Counted from the stretch's first letter, positions 1 to 6,633 are shown. The stretch is 9,787 nt of DNA from Gammaproteobacteria bacterium (GCA_029268325.1 JAJUGC010000048.1:1-9787), one strand, 5' to 3'. The notes: a model not told the origin generated them from the letters alone. Translations and numbers: made by a program.

Positions 1-1
1 C

Positions 2-100
2 TGGACATTCTCAAGCGTAGAGGAAGTGCCGGCAGAGTATGTACAGGAGTTCTTTACCAGCCCCTGGGCGTTGCACGAGCATCCACTGCTGGATTTGTAG
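2..100 (+). CDS. 3' end of a CDS, probably 3-hydroxyisobutyryl-CoA hydrolase / enoyl-CoA hydratase family (partial)
   Basis: Only the last 32 codons and a TAG stop (98-100) are in the window; the gene starts upstream of it. The frame beginning at base 2 reads WTFSSVEEVPAEYVQEFF, then an SPW stretch, and ends in HPLLDL. Codon use is normal for this DNA, and the pattern (W, a 'VEEV' turn, an acidic/aromatic helix, a short HPL tail) recalls from memory the C-terminus of bacterial 3-hydroxyisobutyryl-CoA hydrolase-like enoyl-CoA hydratases. That enzyme releases 3-hydroxyisobutyrate, the substrate of the dehydrogenase encoded next, so the context agrees. The family call is inference from a very short tail. 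That a coding region ends here is more secure than its name. The 267-base gap to mmsB, holding a repeat element, means co-transcription is possible but not shown. Confidence 0.5.
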   Translation, partial: WTFSSVEEVPAEYVQEFFTSPWALHEHPLLDL

Positions 101-140
101 GGTAGTGCAGGATGATAGAGAGCCCGCATGGAGTCTCACT

Positions 141-252
141 TCCCCCTTTTTTTAAAGGGGATGGAGGCGGCCGGCTAGGCGGGGATTTCCGGCAGGCAAC
201 TCGGAGTACGACCGCTGGAAATCCCCCCTACCCCCCTTTACGAAAGGGGGGG
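141..252. repeat. Palindromic intergenic element with nested hairpins (BIME/MITE-like)
   Basis: Three sets of complementary arms are visible. Left hairpin: CCCCTTT (143-149) and AAAGGGG (154-160) around a TTTT loop. Right hairpin: CCCCCCTTT (231-239) and AAAGGGGGG (243-251) around an ACG loop. Between them, GGGGATTTCC (181-190) is the exact reverse complement of GGAAATCCCC (217-226), and the pairing extends imperfectly on both sides (TAGGC outside on the left, CCCTA on the right). The left hairpin with its flank is an approximate inverted copy of the right one, so the whole unit is a large imperfect palindrome with hairpin ends. It has no coding capacity. Such C-rich/T-rich hairpin pairs are typical of short dispersed intergenic repeats. 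Neither hairpin is followed by a U-tract on either strand that would make it a classic terminator. That it is dispersed in this genome cannot be seen from one copy. Confidence 0.65.
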
Positions 253-354
253 ATGTATCTGCGTTGACTGAAGTTCACGCCTATGCCACCAGGGGAGAGG
301 GCGTGAGCAAGGCAGCCCAAGTGGCTCAAGATTAAACGGACATACAAAAACAAA

Positions 355-360
355 AAGGAG
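355..360 (+). promoter_or_regulatory. Ribosome binding site of mmsB
   Basis: AAGGAG lies 7 bases before the ATG at 368, an optimal Shine-Dalgarno sequence and spacing. It fixes the start of the dehydrogenase. Confidence 0.85.
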
Positions 361-367
361 CCCTGTT

Positions 368-1261
368 ATGCAAACCATTGCTTTCCTAGGTCTTGGCAAC
401 ATGGGCGCTCCCATGGCTGCCAATCTTCTCAAGGCCGGTTACACCCTTCGGGTGTTCGACCTGCAGCCGGAGGCTGTTGCCCGGCTGAGCAGTCAGGGGG
501 CACAGGCCGCTGCCAGTGCGATCGATGCAGCCCGTGATGCCGACATCGTCATCAGCATGCTGCCCTCCAGCCCCCAGGTGGAAGCGCTCTATCTGGGCAA
601 GCAGGGGCTTCTCGCGGCACTAGAACACCAACCGCTAATTATCGACTGCTCCACCATCGCCTCGGAAACTGCCCGTAAGGTATCGGCTAGCGCAGCCCAA
701 AAACAAATCCAGATGCTGGACGCCCCGGTCTCCGGTGGCACCGCCGGAGCCGAAGCCGGCACTCTCACCTTTATGGTGGGGGGCGAGGCGAGTGCTGTGG
801 AACAGGCCCGGCCGGTGCTGAGCGCCATGGGTAAGAATATCTTCCATGCGGGCGGTCAGGGGGCCGGTCAGGTGGCGAAGATCTGCAACAACATGCTGCT
901 AGCCATCCATATGATCGGCACTGCCGAAGCCCTGCAATTGGGCGTGAATAATGGCCTCGACCCCAAAGTACTTTCCGACATCATGCAGAAAAGCTCCGGG
1001 CGCAACTGGTCCCTGGAAGTCTACAACCCCTGGCCGGGCGTGATGGACAATGTGCCCTCGTCCCGGGAGTACCAGGGTGGCTTTATGGTGGACCTGATGA
1101 GTAAGGATTTAGGGCTGGCCATGGAAGCAGCGCTCAGCTCCCGCTCCGCCACACCCCTTGGGGCCCTGGCGAAGCAGCTTTATGACCTGCACGGGAAACA
1201 AGGCAACGGGAAGCTGGATTTTTCCAGTATTCAGAAGCTGTTTGGGGAGAATGTGTCCTGA
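368..1261 (+). CDS. mmsB: 3-hydroxyisobutyrate dehydrogenase (NAD-dependent)
   Basis: A complete 297-residue member of the 3-hydroxyisobutyrate dehydrogenase family of beta-hydroxyacid dehydrogenases. It oxidises (S)-3-hydroxyisobutyrate to methylmalonate semialdehyde with NAD+ in the cytosol, a late step of valine catabolism. The N-terminal Rossmann motif GLGNMG is at residues 8-13. The substrate-binding signature DAPVSGGTAG starts at D118, with S122 and the GG pair in place. The catalytic lysine is K171 in the VAKICNN motif, with N174/N175 after it. The C-terminal cofactor/substrate motif FMVDLMSKD has K246-D247. Length is the family norm (about 295). The family also holds tartronate semialdehyde reductase and glyoxylate/succinic semialdehyde reductases. 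The DAPVSGG and GNNMLL-like pattern and the putative hydrolase upstream favour the valine role. It converges with the ankyrin gene, 62 bases away. Confidence 0.88.
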   Translation: MQTIAFLGLGNMGAPMAANLLKAGYTLRVFDLQPEAVARLSSQGAQAAASAIDAARDADIVISMLPSSPQVEALYLGKQGLLAALEHQPLIIDCSTIASETARKVSASAAQKQIQMLDAPVSGGTAGAEAGTLTFMVGGEASAVEQARPVLSAMGKNIFHAGGQGAGQVAKICNNMLLAIHMIGTAEALQLGVNNGLDPKVLSDIMQKSSGRNWSLEVYNPWPGVMDNVPSSREYQGGFMVDLMSKDLGLAMEAALSSRSATPLGALAKQLYDLHGKQGNGKLDFSSIQKLFGENVS

Positions 1262-1263
1262 AA

Positions 1264-1289
1264 GGGGCTTCGTCCTATCGGCTAGCCCC
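1264..1289. terminator. Possible weak bidirectional hairpin between convergent genes
   Basis: GGGGCT (1264-1269) can pair with AGCCCC (1284-1289) across a 14-base loop, immediately after the mmsB stop and between two convergent genes. There is no T-tract on either strand and the loop is long, so an intrinsic terminator is only a guess from position. Confidence 0.25.
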
Positions 1290-1323
1290 AACTCGCAGTA
1301 TCCCAGTCACTCCGGCAGCCCCG

Positions 1324-2001
1324 TTAGGACCTCGCCCCCGACTGCAGCAGTAACATCTCCAGATCTTCCTGGCGGTGTTCCCGCGCCAGGCTCAACGCGG
1401 TCTCTCCCGATACTGCTTGATAGTTCACATCCGCACCGGCCTTGATCAGCACCTGGGCCATGAGAAGTGCTCCCTGCGCTGCCACATGCATCAGGAGCGA
1501 CCTGCCCTGAACCACGGCATTAACATCGGCACCGGCGGCAATCAAAGCCTTGGCCGCCGGCAAGCTGCCATTGCGTACCGCGTAAGCCAGGGGCGTCAGG
1601 TCTGCCGCATCCCGCTGATCCAGTTTTGCCCCCGCGGCAACCAATACCCGAATACTCTGGACATCTCCGCTCGCTGCCGCTTGATGCAAAGGGGAGCTCC
1701 CACTTTCCGCCTGACCTAGATTGGGATCCGCGCCCTCTTTCAACAGGAGCAACACTACCTCCTTCTGCCCCGCCTGGGCGGCCTGGGTCAAGGCAGTTCC
1801 CTGGGGAGACACCGCGTTCACCGACTCCCCCTGCCTGAGGAGACTGCGCACGGCTTTGGTGTCCCCCTCGGCCGCCGCCTGCATCAAAGGTGTGGGAGCT
1901 GATACCTGCGCCACCTCGGTAGAAGTGGGCTGGCTGGTACAGCCATGTAGTGCCAGACCGGTTAAAACAAGGGCGAGCAATGAGGAGCGCGTCTGATTCA
2001 T
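1324..2001 (-). CDS. Ankyrin-repeat lipoprotein
   Basis: A 225-residue protein made almost entirely of ankyrin repeats behind an export signal. From the ATG at 2001 the N-terminus is MNQTR followed by a hydrophobic stretch (residues 6-18) and Cys21 in LHGC. This is a signal-peptidase II type cleavage site, although His at -2 is unusual for a lipobox. T22 after the cysteine would not retain it in the inner membrane, suggesting an outer-membrane or periplasmic-facing lipoprotein. After a short linker, about six repeats run in order: residues 36-67, 68-100, 101-133, 134-165, 166-198 and 199-225, with typical TPL.xAA, G..xxxxxLLxxGAD and N elements. Ankyrin repeats bind proteins; the partner here is unknown. 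In-frame starts at 2016 (ATG) and 2046 (TTG) would put extra residues before the signal peptide and are less likely. No strong Shine-Dalgarno site precedes any of the three. The gene is divergent from the SelW-like gene. Confidence 0.85.
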   Translation of the reverse strand: MNQTRSSLLALVLTGLALHGCTSQPTSTEVAQVSAPTPLMQAAAEGDTKAVRSLLRQGESVNAVSPQGTALTQAAQAGQKEVVLLLLKEGADPNLGQAESGSSPLHQAAASGDVQSIRVLVAAGAKLDQRDAADLTPLAYAVRNGSLPAAKALIAAGADVNAVVQGRSLLMHVAAQGALLMAQVLIKAGADVNYQAVSGETALSLAREHRQEDLEMLLLQSGARS

Positions 2002-2035
2002 GCGAATGGTATCCATGACAAGCAGAATTGGCGTC

Positions 2036-2064
2036 TTTGTATCCAATTTGCACCACAGGGTAAA
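2036..2064 (-). promoter_or_regulatory. Candidate sigma-70 promoter of the ankyrin lipoprotein gene
   Basis: Read on the minus strand, TTTACC (2064-2059) is followed after exactly 17 bases by TACAAA (2041-2036). Each box matches 4 of 6 consensus positions, and spacing is optimal. Transcription would begin near 2029, leaving a leader of about 28 bases before the ATG at 2001. This position also argues against the TTG start at 2046, which would lie upstream of the transcript. Confidence 0.4.
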
Positions 2065-2158
2065 GGAACCCCGTCATACTCTGGAAATAACCCGGCCGTC
2101 CCCTCTCTCCTTCTATCATGGGCTGCCGGAACCTCATGCCCAACCCGTTCGGGCCTGC

Positions 2159-2164
2159 TACAAT
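2159..2164 (+). promoter_or_regulatory. Candidate -10 box for the SelW-like/helicase pair
   Basis: TACAAT differs from TATAAT at one position and lies 34 bases before the ATG at 2199. No convincing -35 hexamer stands 16-18 bases upstream (the DNA there reads ATGCCC), so the call rests on one box and its position in the divergent intergenic region. Confidence 0.35.
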
Positions 2165-2198
2165 AGCTGCCTCGTTTCAATCAGCAGCCTGTATCGCC

Positions 2199-2504
2199 AT
2201 GTCTACTCAACGTCCTGCACCGCCTGAAAAGCCCCGTGTTCTGATCCGCTACTGCCCCCTGTGCGGCTGGCTGCTGCGTAGCAGTTGGATGGCCCAGGAA
2301 CTGCTTACCACCTTTCAGGAAGAGCTGGGGGAAGTTGCCCTGCAACCGGCGGGTTCCGGCCTGTTCGAGATCTGGGTGGACGATACCCTGATCTGGTGTC
2401 GCAAGCGCGATGGGGGATTCCCCGACATTAAAATACTCAAGCAGCGGGTCCGGGATCAGGTCTGCCCGGACCGTTCCCTGGGCCATTCCGACCGAACCAG
2501 TTAA
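2199..2504 (+). CDS. SelT/SelW/SelH (Rdx) family thioredoxin-fold protein, cysteine form
   Basis: A 101-residue protein of the Rdx family (SelW-like). These small cytosolic proteins have a thioredoxin-like fold, with a redox motif CxxC or CxxU in the first loop. They are thought to act in thiol redox reactions, but the substrate of the bacterial members is not known. Here the motif is C19-P-L-C22 after the first beta strand (VLIRY), followed by the helix GWLLRSSWMAQELLTTF. Then come the strands around EVALQP and LFEIWVDDTLIW, and the family's C-terminal GGFPDIK and PDRSLGHSD elements. The second motif position is cysteine, so no selenocysteine recoding is involved. I start at 2199 because MSTQ leads straight into the domain. 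An in-frame ATG at 2118 would add 27 residues unlike the family, and the candidate -10 box at 2159 lies inside that extension. It lies 18 bases upstream of the helicase gene and is probably co-transcribed with it. Confidence 0.8.
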   Translation: MSTQRPAPPEKPRVLIRYCPLCGWLLRSSWMAQELLTTFQEELGEVALQPAGSGLFEIWVDDTLIWCRKRDGGFPDIKILKQRVRDQVCPDRSLGHSDRTS

Positions 2505-2522
2505 GCCCCGGCATTTCCTGGC

Positions 2523-4559
2523 ATGCAGTTAACTCCCGAACAGCGCGAGATTATTGAAGCGGAGTCAGCCCATTGCGTGATCACCGCCGTGGCCGGCAGT
2601 GGCAAGACCACCACCCTCGCCTGGCGGATCTGCCATCTGCTGGAGCAGGGTGTTGATCCGCGCCGTATCCTGATCCTCATGTTCAACCGGGCCGCCCGGG
2701 AGGATTTCGGGCGCAAGCTTCAGGCCGTGTGCGGCAACCGCTTTCCCCGACTGCCCGAAATCCGCACCTTCCACGCCATGGGCTATCGCCTGTATCAGCG
2801 CTTCGTGCGGGAAGAATATCTGCCGCCCTTTAACAGCAACATTCTCAGTGAGCAGGAAGTCCAGTTCCAGCTCTGGCAACTGATCCGCCAGCTGGCTCCG
2901 GCAGAACAGCAGGATGACATCCAGCGGGACAAGAAGGATCACATCGAGATCGCCACCGGCTTTATCGATTTGGTGAAAAGCTCCCTGCGGGATCCGGAAG
3001 AGCTGTTCGAAGAGTTGGGCTATAGCGAGCGCCACAGTTACCTGATTGATCTGTTCGATGCCTTCGAGGACTGGCGCAAGCACGGACACCGCATCACTTA
3101 TGCGGACATGCTCTACGAACCGGTCCTGGCCATCCGCCAGCATCCGGAGTTGCAGCAACTGGTGGAAAACAAGATGGATATCATCCTGGTGGACGAATAC
3201 CAGGACACCAACGAAGTCCAGCATCTGTTGCTCACCTACATCGCCGGTACCCGCGCCAAGGTCACGGTAGTAGGGGACCCGGACCAGACCATCTACGAGT
3301 TCCGCGGTGCCCGCCCGGAATACCTGCTGCACCGTTTTCGCCACCAGTTCCGGGAGCCCGTGGAGCAGACCCTAACCTACACCTTTCGCTACGGACATCG
3401 GGTCGCCCTGCTGGCCAACCACCTGATCACCCATAACCGGGACCGCAACGACGTGTTATGCCGGGCCCATCCGGGCAACCCCGCGACCCGCACCTATCTG
3501 GTGGAAGCACCCGAGGAGCCGGCCCAGATCCTGGAAATTCTCGCCCAGCAACAGGCCCAGGGTACGCCTCTGCAGGACATCGCCATCCTGGTCCGGGTCT
3601 GGAGTCAGGCGGTGAACATTGAGTTGGCCTTACTGGCCAACGATATTCCCTATGCCATCGACCAGAACAAGGGGGCCCTGTTCACCCGGGAACTGGTCAC
3701 CATGATGGACCTGCTGGCCTTTGCCGATGGCCGCTTTGCGGACCTGAACCAAACCGAGCGCACCCTGGCGTTCCAGCGCATCCTGCGGTTTCCCCATGTG
3801 GGGCTAAAAGAGCCGCGTCTGCATGACGTGGCAGCCCGCCTCGGCGCGCTCGAAGAGGGCTGGATCGACTGGCTGATGGAAGAGCTGCCGGAAGGCCTGC
3901 CGCCCCTGGCTAAGCGCAAACTGCGCCAAACCGCCCGCAGCCTGGACCGCATCCGCAGCCTGCGCAAACGGGCCGGCGAGGCCCTGGCCTACTACATCGA
4001 AGACACCGAGCTCCTTCGCAATTTGCGTGACCTGGCCCTGACCCATGATATCGCCGAAGATCGCATCGACCGGGTCCAAGGAGTGCTGCACTACCTCTCT
4101 CGCCTCAAACAAGACTGTGGCGGTGCCCTGGATCACCTGCTGGCCCTGCGTCAACGGGCCGGCCAGCCTGCCCAGCGCCAGGGACTAACGCTCACCACCA
4201 TCCACCGCAGCAAGGGTCTCGAGTGGCCCGTCGTGCTGATCCCCGGTCTCAATGACCGCTACCTGCCCCATATCCCCAAAGAGCCAGAGGACCTGGAAAA
4301 CCATCTACAAAGCGAGCGCCGCCTGCTCTACGTCGCCATGACCCGGGCCCAACGGGCCCTGTACCTACTGGTCCCACCCACCCCGGTCCGCAAAGGGGAT
4401 ATGGAACCCAGCACCTTTGTACAAGAGCTGAACTTTGAACAATGCGAGCAGTTGGGACACTGGTTTGAGACAGACACCCAAGCCCTGCCGGAAGAACTGG
4501 AGGCCAAGCTCAGCGCGGTCGCCAAGCGGTACCTGACGCTGACCAAAGAGGCAGGTTAA
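2523..4559 (+). CDS. UvrD/Rep-type superfamily 1 ATP-dependent DNA helicase
   Basis: A complete 678-residue 3'-5' DNA helicase of the UvrD/Rep/PcrA type, which unwinds DNA with ATP during repair or replication restart. All core motifs are visible. The Q motif is TPEQREII near residues 4-11, and Walker A is AVAGSGKTT at 22-30 with K28. Motif Ia is around ILILMFNRAAREDF, and the following block is RTFHAMGYRL. Walker B is DEYQD at 224-228, and motif III is GDPDQTIYEFRGA from residue 251. Motif IV has the Arg of TFRYGH. Motif V is TTIHRSKGLEWPVV at 558-571, and motif VI is LLYVAMTRAQ with R608. Length matches Rep (about 670) more than UvrD (about 720), but the sequence is not plainly either one. 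It may be an additional UvrD-like paralogue, so I give no symbol. There is no C-terminal nuclease domain. The ATG at 2523 has only a weak ribosome binding site, and the Q motif begins four residues later, which supports this start. Confidence 0.9.
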   Translation: MQLTPEQREIIEAESAHCVITAVAGSGKTTTLAWRICHLLEQGVDPRRILILMFNRAAREDFGRKLQAVCGNRFPRLPEIRTFHAMGYRLYQRFVREEYLPPFNSNILSEQEVQFQLWQLIRQLAPAEQQDDIQRDKKDHIEIATGFIDLVKSSLRDPEELFEELGYSERHSYLIDLFDAFEDWRKHGHRITYADMLYEPVLAIRQHPELQQLVENKMDIILVDEYQDTNEVQHLLLTYIAGTRAKVTVVGDPDQTIYEFRGARPEYLLHRFRHQFREPVEQTLTYTFRYGHRVALLANHLITHNRDRNDVLCRAHPGNPATRTYLVEAPEEPAQILEILAQQQAQGTPLQDIAILVRVWSQAVNIELALLANDIPYAIDQNKGALFTRELVTMMDLLAFADGRFADLNQTERTLAFQRILRFPHVGLKEPRLHDVAARLGALEEGWIDWLMEELPEGLPPLAKRKLRQTARSLDRIRSLRKRAGEALAYYIEDTELLRNLRDLALTHDIAEDRIDRVQGVLHYLSRLKQDCGGALDHLLALRQRAGQPAQRQGLTLTTIHRSKGLEWPVVLIPGLNDRYLPHIPKEPEDLENHLQSERRLLYVAMTRAQRALYLLVPPTPVRKGDMEPSTFVQELNFEQCEQLGHWFETDTQALPEELEAKLSAVAKRYLTLTKEAG

Positions 4560-4582
4560 CCATTCCCAAGCAGACTCTCTGG

Positions 4583-4627
4583 ATGCACAAAAGCCATCTG
4601 CTCCGTTGCCATCCTTTGCATTTTTTG
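4583..4627 (+). terminator. Weak candidate terminator after the helicase gene
   Basis: ATGCA (4583-4587) can pair with TGCAT (4617-4621), with a few more imperfect pairs inside (AAAG with CTTT), and a run of six T follows (4621-4626). The loop is long (about 20 bases) and the stem contains a bulge, so this is a poor fit to an intrinsic terminator. The T-run placed after the stop is the main reason to list it. Confidence 0.3.
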
Positions 4628-4726
4628 GCTTAATCCCCCACGCCCTCGGGCAACAGACCCTGGCCTGGCACTGACAAGAGCAGCCATTCCAGCGTCTATC
4701 CATCTCAAGGAAGACCTTTTAGTTTT

Positions 4727-4732
4727 TAGGGA
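4727..4732 (+). promoter_or_regulatory. Ribosome binding site of the DUF3592-type gene
   Basis: A purine-rich GGGAAG stretch lies about 5 bases before the ATG at 4738, in a locally AT-rich leader. It supports this start. Upstream, CTGACA (4671-4676) could be a -35 box, but the -10 candidate TCTATC (4695-4700) is poor, so I do not list a promoter. Confidence 0.6.
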
Positions 4733-4737
4733 AGAAA

Positions 4738-5445
4738 ATGAAATTTTTAGCCGTTTTTAAGTATGGATTCACCCTGATTGGCCTTGGCCTGGCCGCCATT
4801 GCCTTCAGCATGTACAGCAACACCCATTCTTTTCTTGACCATGCCGTCACCACCGAGGGGACGGTCACCCAGCTCGTCCGCTCCTACAGCTCCCAGAATA
4901 GCGGCTCTTCCAGTTACTTCCCCGTCATCCGGTTTTTTACCCCCGATGGAAACCTGGTGGAATTTCAGTCGTCCACGGGCAGCAACCCTCCCGCCTATTC
5001 CACAGGCGAACTGGTGGAGGTGTTGTATCGTCCCGAAGCGCCGGAACGGGCCCGAATCAACAGTTTCTCATCCCTTTGGGGCGCCACACTCGTTGTCGGC
5101 GGGATTGGCCTGGCGTTCTTTTTGACGGGTTTTAGCATCATCCTAGCTGGCTCTCTGGGTAAACGTAAGGCTAACTACCTGCTGCAACACGGCACGCCGA
5201 TAAATTCCCAGTTCCAAGGGGTGGAGCAGAACACAGCCATCTCAATGAATGGCCGCCATCCCTACCGGGTGCTGGCCCAATGGCAAAACCCGGCCACCTC
5301 GGAAGTTCATGTATTCCGGAGCAGGAACCTATGGTTTGATCCCACCAGCTATCTTCAAGATAACGCCATTACCGTTTATCTGGACAAAGACAATCCCAAG
5401 AAGTATTACATGGACTTGTCTTTCCTGCCGAAGCTCGCGAACTAA
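4738..5445 (+). CDS. DUF3592-type two-TM membrane protein of unknown function
   Basis: A 235-residue membrane protein. TM1 spans about residues 5-27 and TM2 about 113-138. Between them lies a soluble domain (about 36-110) with the DUF3592 pattern: an EGTV start, a Ser-rich loop, YFPVIRFFTPDG, a GE-VEVLYRPE turn, then ARINSF before the second TM. The soluble part after TM2 (about 145-225) repeats the theme in weaker form: a mid-domain HPYRVLAQWQNP, then ITVYLDKDNPKKYYMDLSFL. This suggests two related beta-rich domains flanking TM2. No catalytic residues are apparent and the family has no assigned function. With the N-terminus inside, the first domain would be periplasmic and the second cytoplasmic. 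The next gene starts 65 bases downstream and also encodes a membrane protein, so the two could be one transcript. Confidence 0.75.
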   Translation: MKFLAVFKYGFTLIGLGLAAIAFSMYSNTHSFLDHAVTTEGTVTQLVRSYSSQNSGSSSYFPVIRFFTPDGNLVEFQSSTGSNPPAYSTGELVEVLYRPEAPERARINSFSSLWGATLVVGGIGLAFFLTGFSIILAGSLGKRKANYLLQHGTPINSQFQGVEQNTAISMNGRHPYRVLAQWQNPATSEVHVFRSRNLWFDPTSYLQDNAITVYLDKDNPKKYYMDLSFLPKLAN

Positions 5446-5456
5446 AGCAACCCCGG

Positions 5457-5473
5457 GGCGGCCTGGCGCCGCC
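5457..5473 (+). other. Intergenic GC-rich hairpin
   Basis: GGCGGC (5457-5462) and GCCGCC (5468-5473) form a perfect six-pair stem around a CTGGC loop, 12 bases after the DUF3592-type gene. No T-tract follows. It could pause transcription or protect the 3' end of the upstream message, but its function is not evident. Confidence 0.4.
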
Positions 5474-5498
5474 AAAGATGTACCCGTCAGAGCCAATC

Positions 5499-5504
5499 AA
5501 GGAG
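5499..5504 (+). promoter_or_regulatory. Ribosome binding site of the DUF2157-type gene
   Basis: AAGGAG lies about 6 bases before the ATG at 5511. It decides the start in favour of 5511 over the in-frame ATG at 5478, whose only upstream sequence is the GC-rich hairpin. Confidence 0.8.
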
Positions 5505-5510
5505 TGCCCC

Positions 5511-6542
5511 ATGGAGTTGAATCGCCGTCTCCTGAAAGAAGCTACGGACCAAGGGCTTCTCACGGAGCCCCAAGCGGAAAGGCTCTGGCAGTTTCTGGCG
5601 GAACGGGCCCAGGACCGGCCCCGTTTCAGCTTCACCCATATCCTCTACTACTTCGGCGGGCTGATCGCCATTGGTGCCATGACCTTGTTCATGACCCTGG
5701 GTTGGGAGCAGTTCGGCGGCTGGGGCCTGTTCACCATCGCCCTGCTCTATGCCTTGGCCGGCCTGGGGCTCACAGAGCATTTCCTGCGCAAGCGCCTGGC
5801 GATTCCCGCCGGCATCCTGGCCGCCTTTGTGGTGGCGCTCACCCCATTGGCGGTTTATGGACTGCAACATGCCTTGGGGTTATGGGCCGAGGGGCGGGAT
5901 TACCGGGACTACCACGCCTATATCGACTGGCGCTGGTTGCTGATGGAACTGACCACCCTGGCAATCGGTGCCATCCTGCTGTGGCGTTATCGCCTGCCCT
6001 TCCTGGTAATGCCGGTGGCCATCACCCTCTGGTATATGAGCATGGACCTGGCGCCCTTTCTGTTCGGCTGGGAGGACTACAGCTGGGAGTTACGCAGACT
6101 CGTCTCTCTTTGGTTTGGCCTACTCATCACCCTGTTAGCCTTTTGGGTGGATCTCCGAACCCGCCAGGACAAGGACTTCGCCTTCTGGCTCTATCTGTTC
6201 GGTGTTGTGGCCTTCTGGTGCGGCCTGACCCTGATGAAATCCGACAATGAGCTGAGCAAGTTCCTGTACTTTTGTATCAACCTGCTGATGATCGGCGTCG
6301 GCGCAGTGCTGTCGCGCCGCGTATTTGTCGTTTTCGGGGGGCTGGGCAGTGCCGGTTATCTGGGTTATCTGGCCTATGACGTTTTTAAAGACAGCCTGCT
6401 GTTTCCATTCCTGCTCACTGCTATTGGTCTGGCCGTTATCTATCTGGGCATTCTTTGGCAACGTCACGAGACGTCCATCAGCCTCAAGCTGCGAGCCCTG
6501 TTGCCAGAGCCCCTACGGGAACTCATCGAGCGCCGGCACTAA
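5511..6542 (+). CDS. DUF2157-type polytopic membrane protein of unknown function
   Basis: A 343-residue integral membrane protein. The cytosolic N-terminal segment (residues 1-40) is helical and charged, with LLKEATDQGLLTEPQAERLWQ, the usual opening of DUF2157-type proteins. About eight to ten hydrophobic segments follow, near residues 43-62, 70-86, 97-115, 143-160, 164-180, 196-213, 226-240, 250-267, 270-288 and 297-315. A short basic tail ends in ELIERRH. I see no transporter signature, heme or metal ligand set, or enzyme motif, and the family's role is not established. The start at 5511 has a strong ribosome binding site; starting at 5478 would add 11 residues without one. The gene converges with the aldo/keto reductase gene, 91 bases away. 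Confidence 0.75.
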   Translation: MELNRRLLKEATDQGLLTEPQAERLWQFLAERAQDRPRFSFTHILYYFGGLIAIGAMTLFMTLGWEQFGGWGLFTIALLYALAGLGLTEHFLRKRLAIPAGILAAFVVALTPLAVYGLQHALGLWAEGRDYRDYHAYIDWRWLLMELTTLAIGAILLWRYRLPFLVMPVAITLWYMSMDLAPFLFGWEDYSWELRRLVSLWFGLLITLLAFWVDLRTRQDKDFAFWLYLFGVVAFWCGLTLMKSDNELSKFLYFCINLLMIGVGAVLSRRVFVVFGGLGSAGYLGYLAYDVFKDSLLFPFLLTAIGLAVIYLGILWQRHETSISLKLRALLPEPLRELIERRH

Positions 6543-6570
6543 GCAGCCCAGCCAGCAGTTCCTGCGCAAA

Positions 6571-6592
6571 GAGGGAGGCCAGCGCTTCCCTC
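6571..6592. terminator. Hairpin between convergent genes, possible terminator
   Basis: GAGGGA (6571-6576) and TCCCTC (6587-6592) are perfect complements around a 10-base loop, midway in the 91-base gap between two convergent genes. No T-run follows on either strand, so termination is inferred only from the location. Confidence 0.3.
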
Positions 6593-6633
6593 GAATACCC
6601 TTCTTCACCTCGCCCCCGAGCCCTCACGCCAGT

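Noticed and set aside
231..251. The strong C-run/G-run hairpin as a rho-independent terminator of the upstream gene
   Set aside because: No T-tract follows on either strand, and the hairpin is one end of a larger symmetrical element, which explains it better.
264..287. TTGACT (264-269) as a -35 box for mmsB
   Set aside because: The nearest -10-like sequence (TATGCC at 282-287) is only 12 bases away, too close for a sigma-70 promoter.
2118..2198. Upstream ATG start for the SelW-like protein
   Set aside because: The 27 extra residues do not resemble the family, there is no good ribosome binding site, and the candidate -10 box lies within the extension.
2253..2264. Possible selenocysteine site in the SelW-like protein
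   Set aside because: The motif is C-P-L-C with ordinary TGC/TGT codons. There is no in-frame TGA, so no recoding is needed.
2565..3344. A 259-codon minus-strand frame inside the helicase gene
   Set aside because: It is antisense to helicase motifs I to III; its sequence follows from the codon bias of the + strand gene.
5249..6250. A 333-codon + strand frame overlapping both membrane protein genes
   Set aside because: It is Pro/Arg/Gly-rich and low in domain character. It overlaps two genes that have ribosome binding sites and clear membrane segments in another frame.
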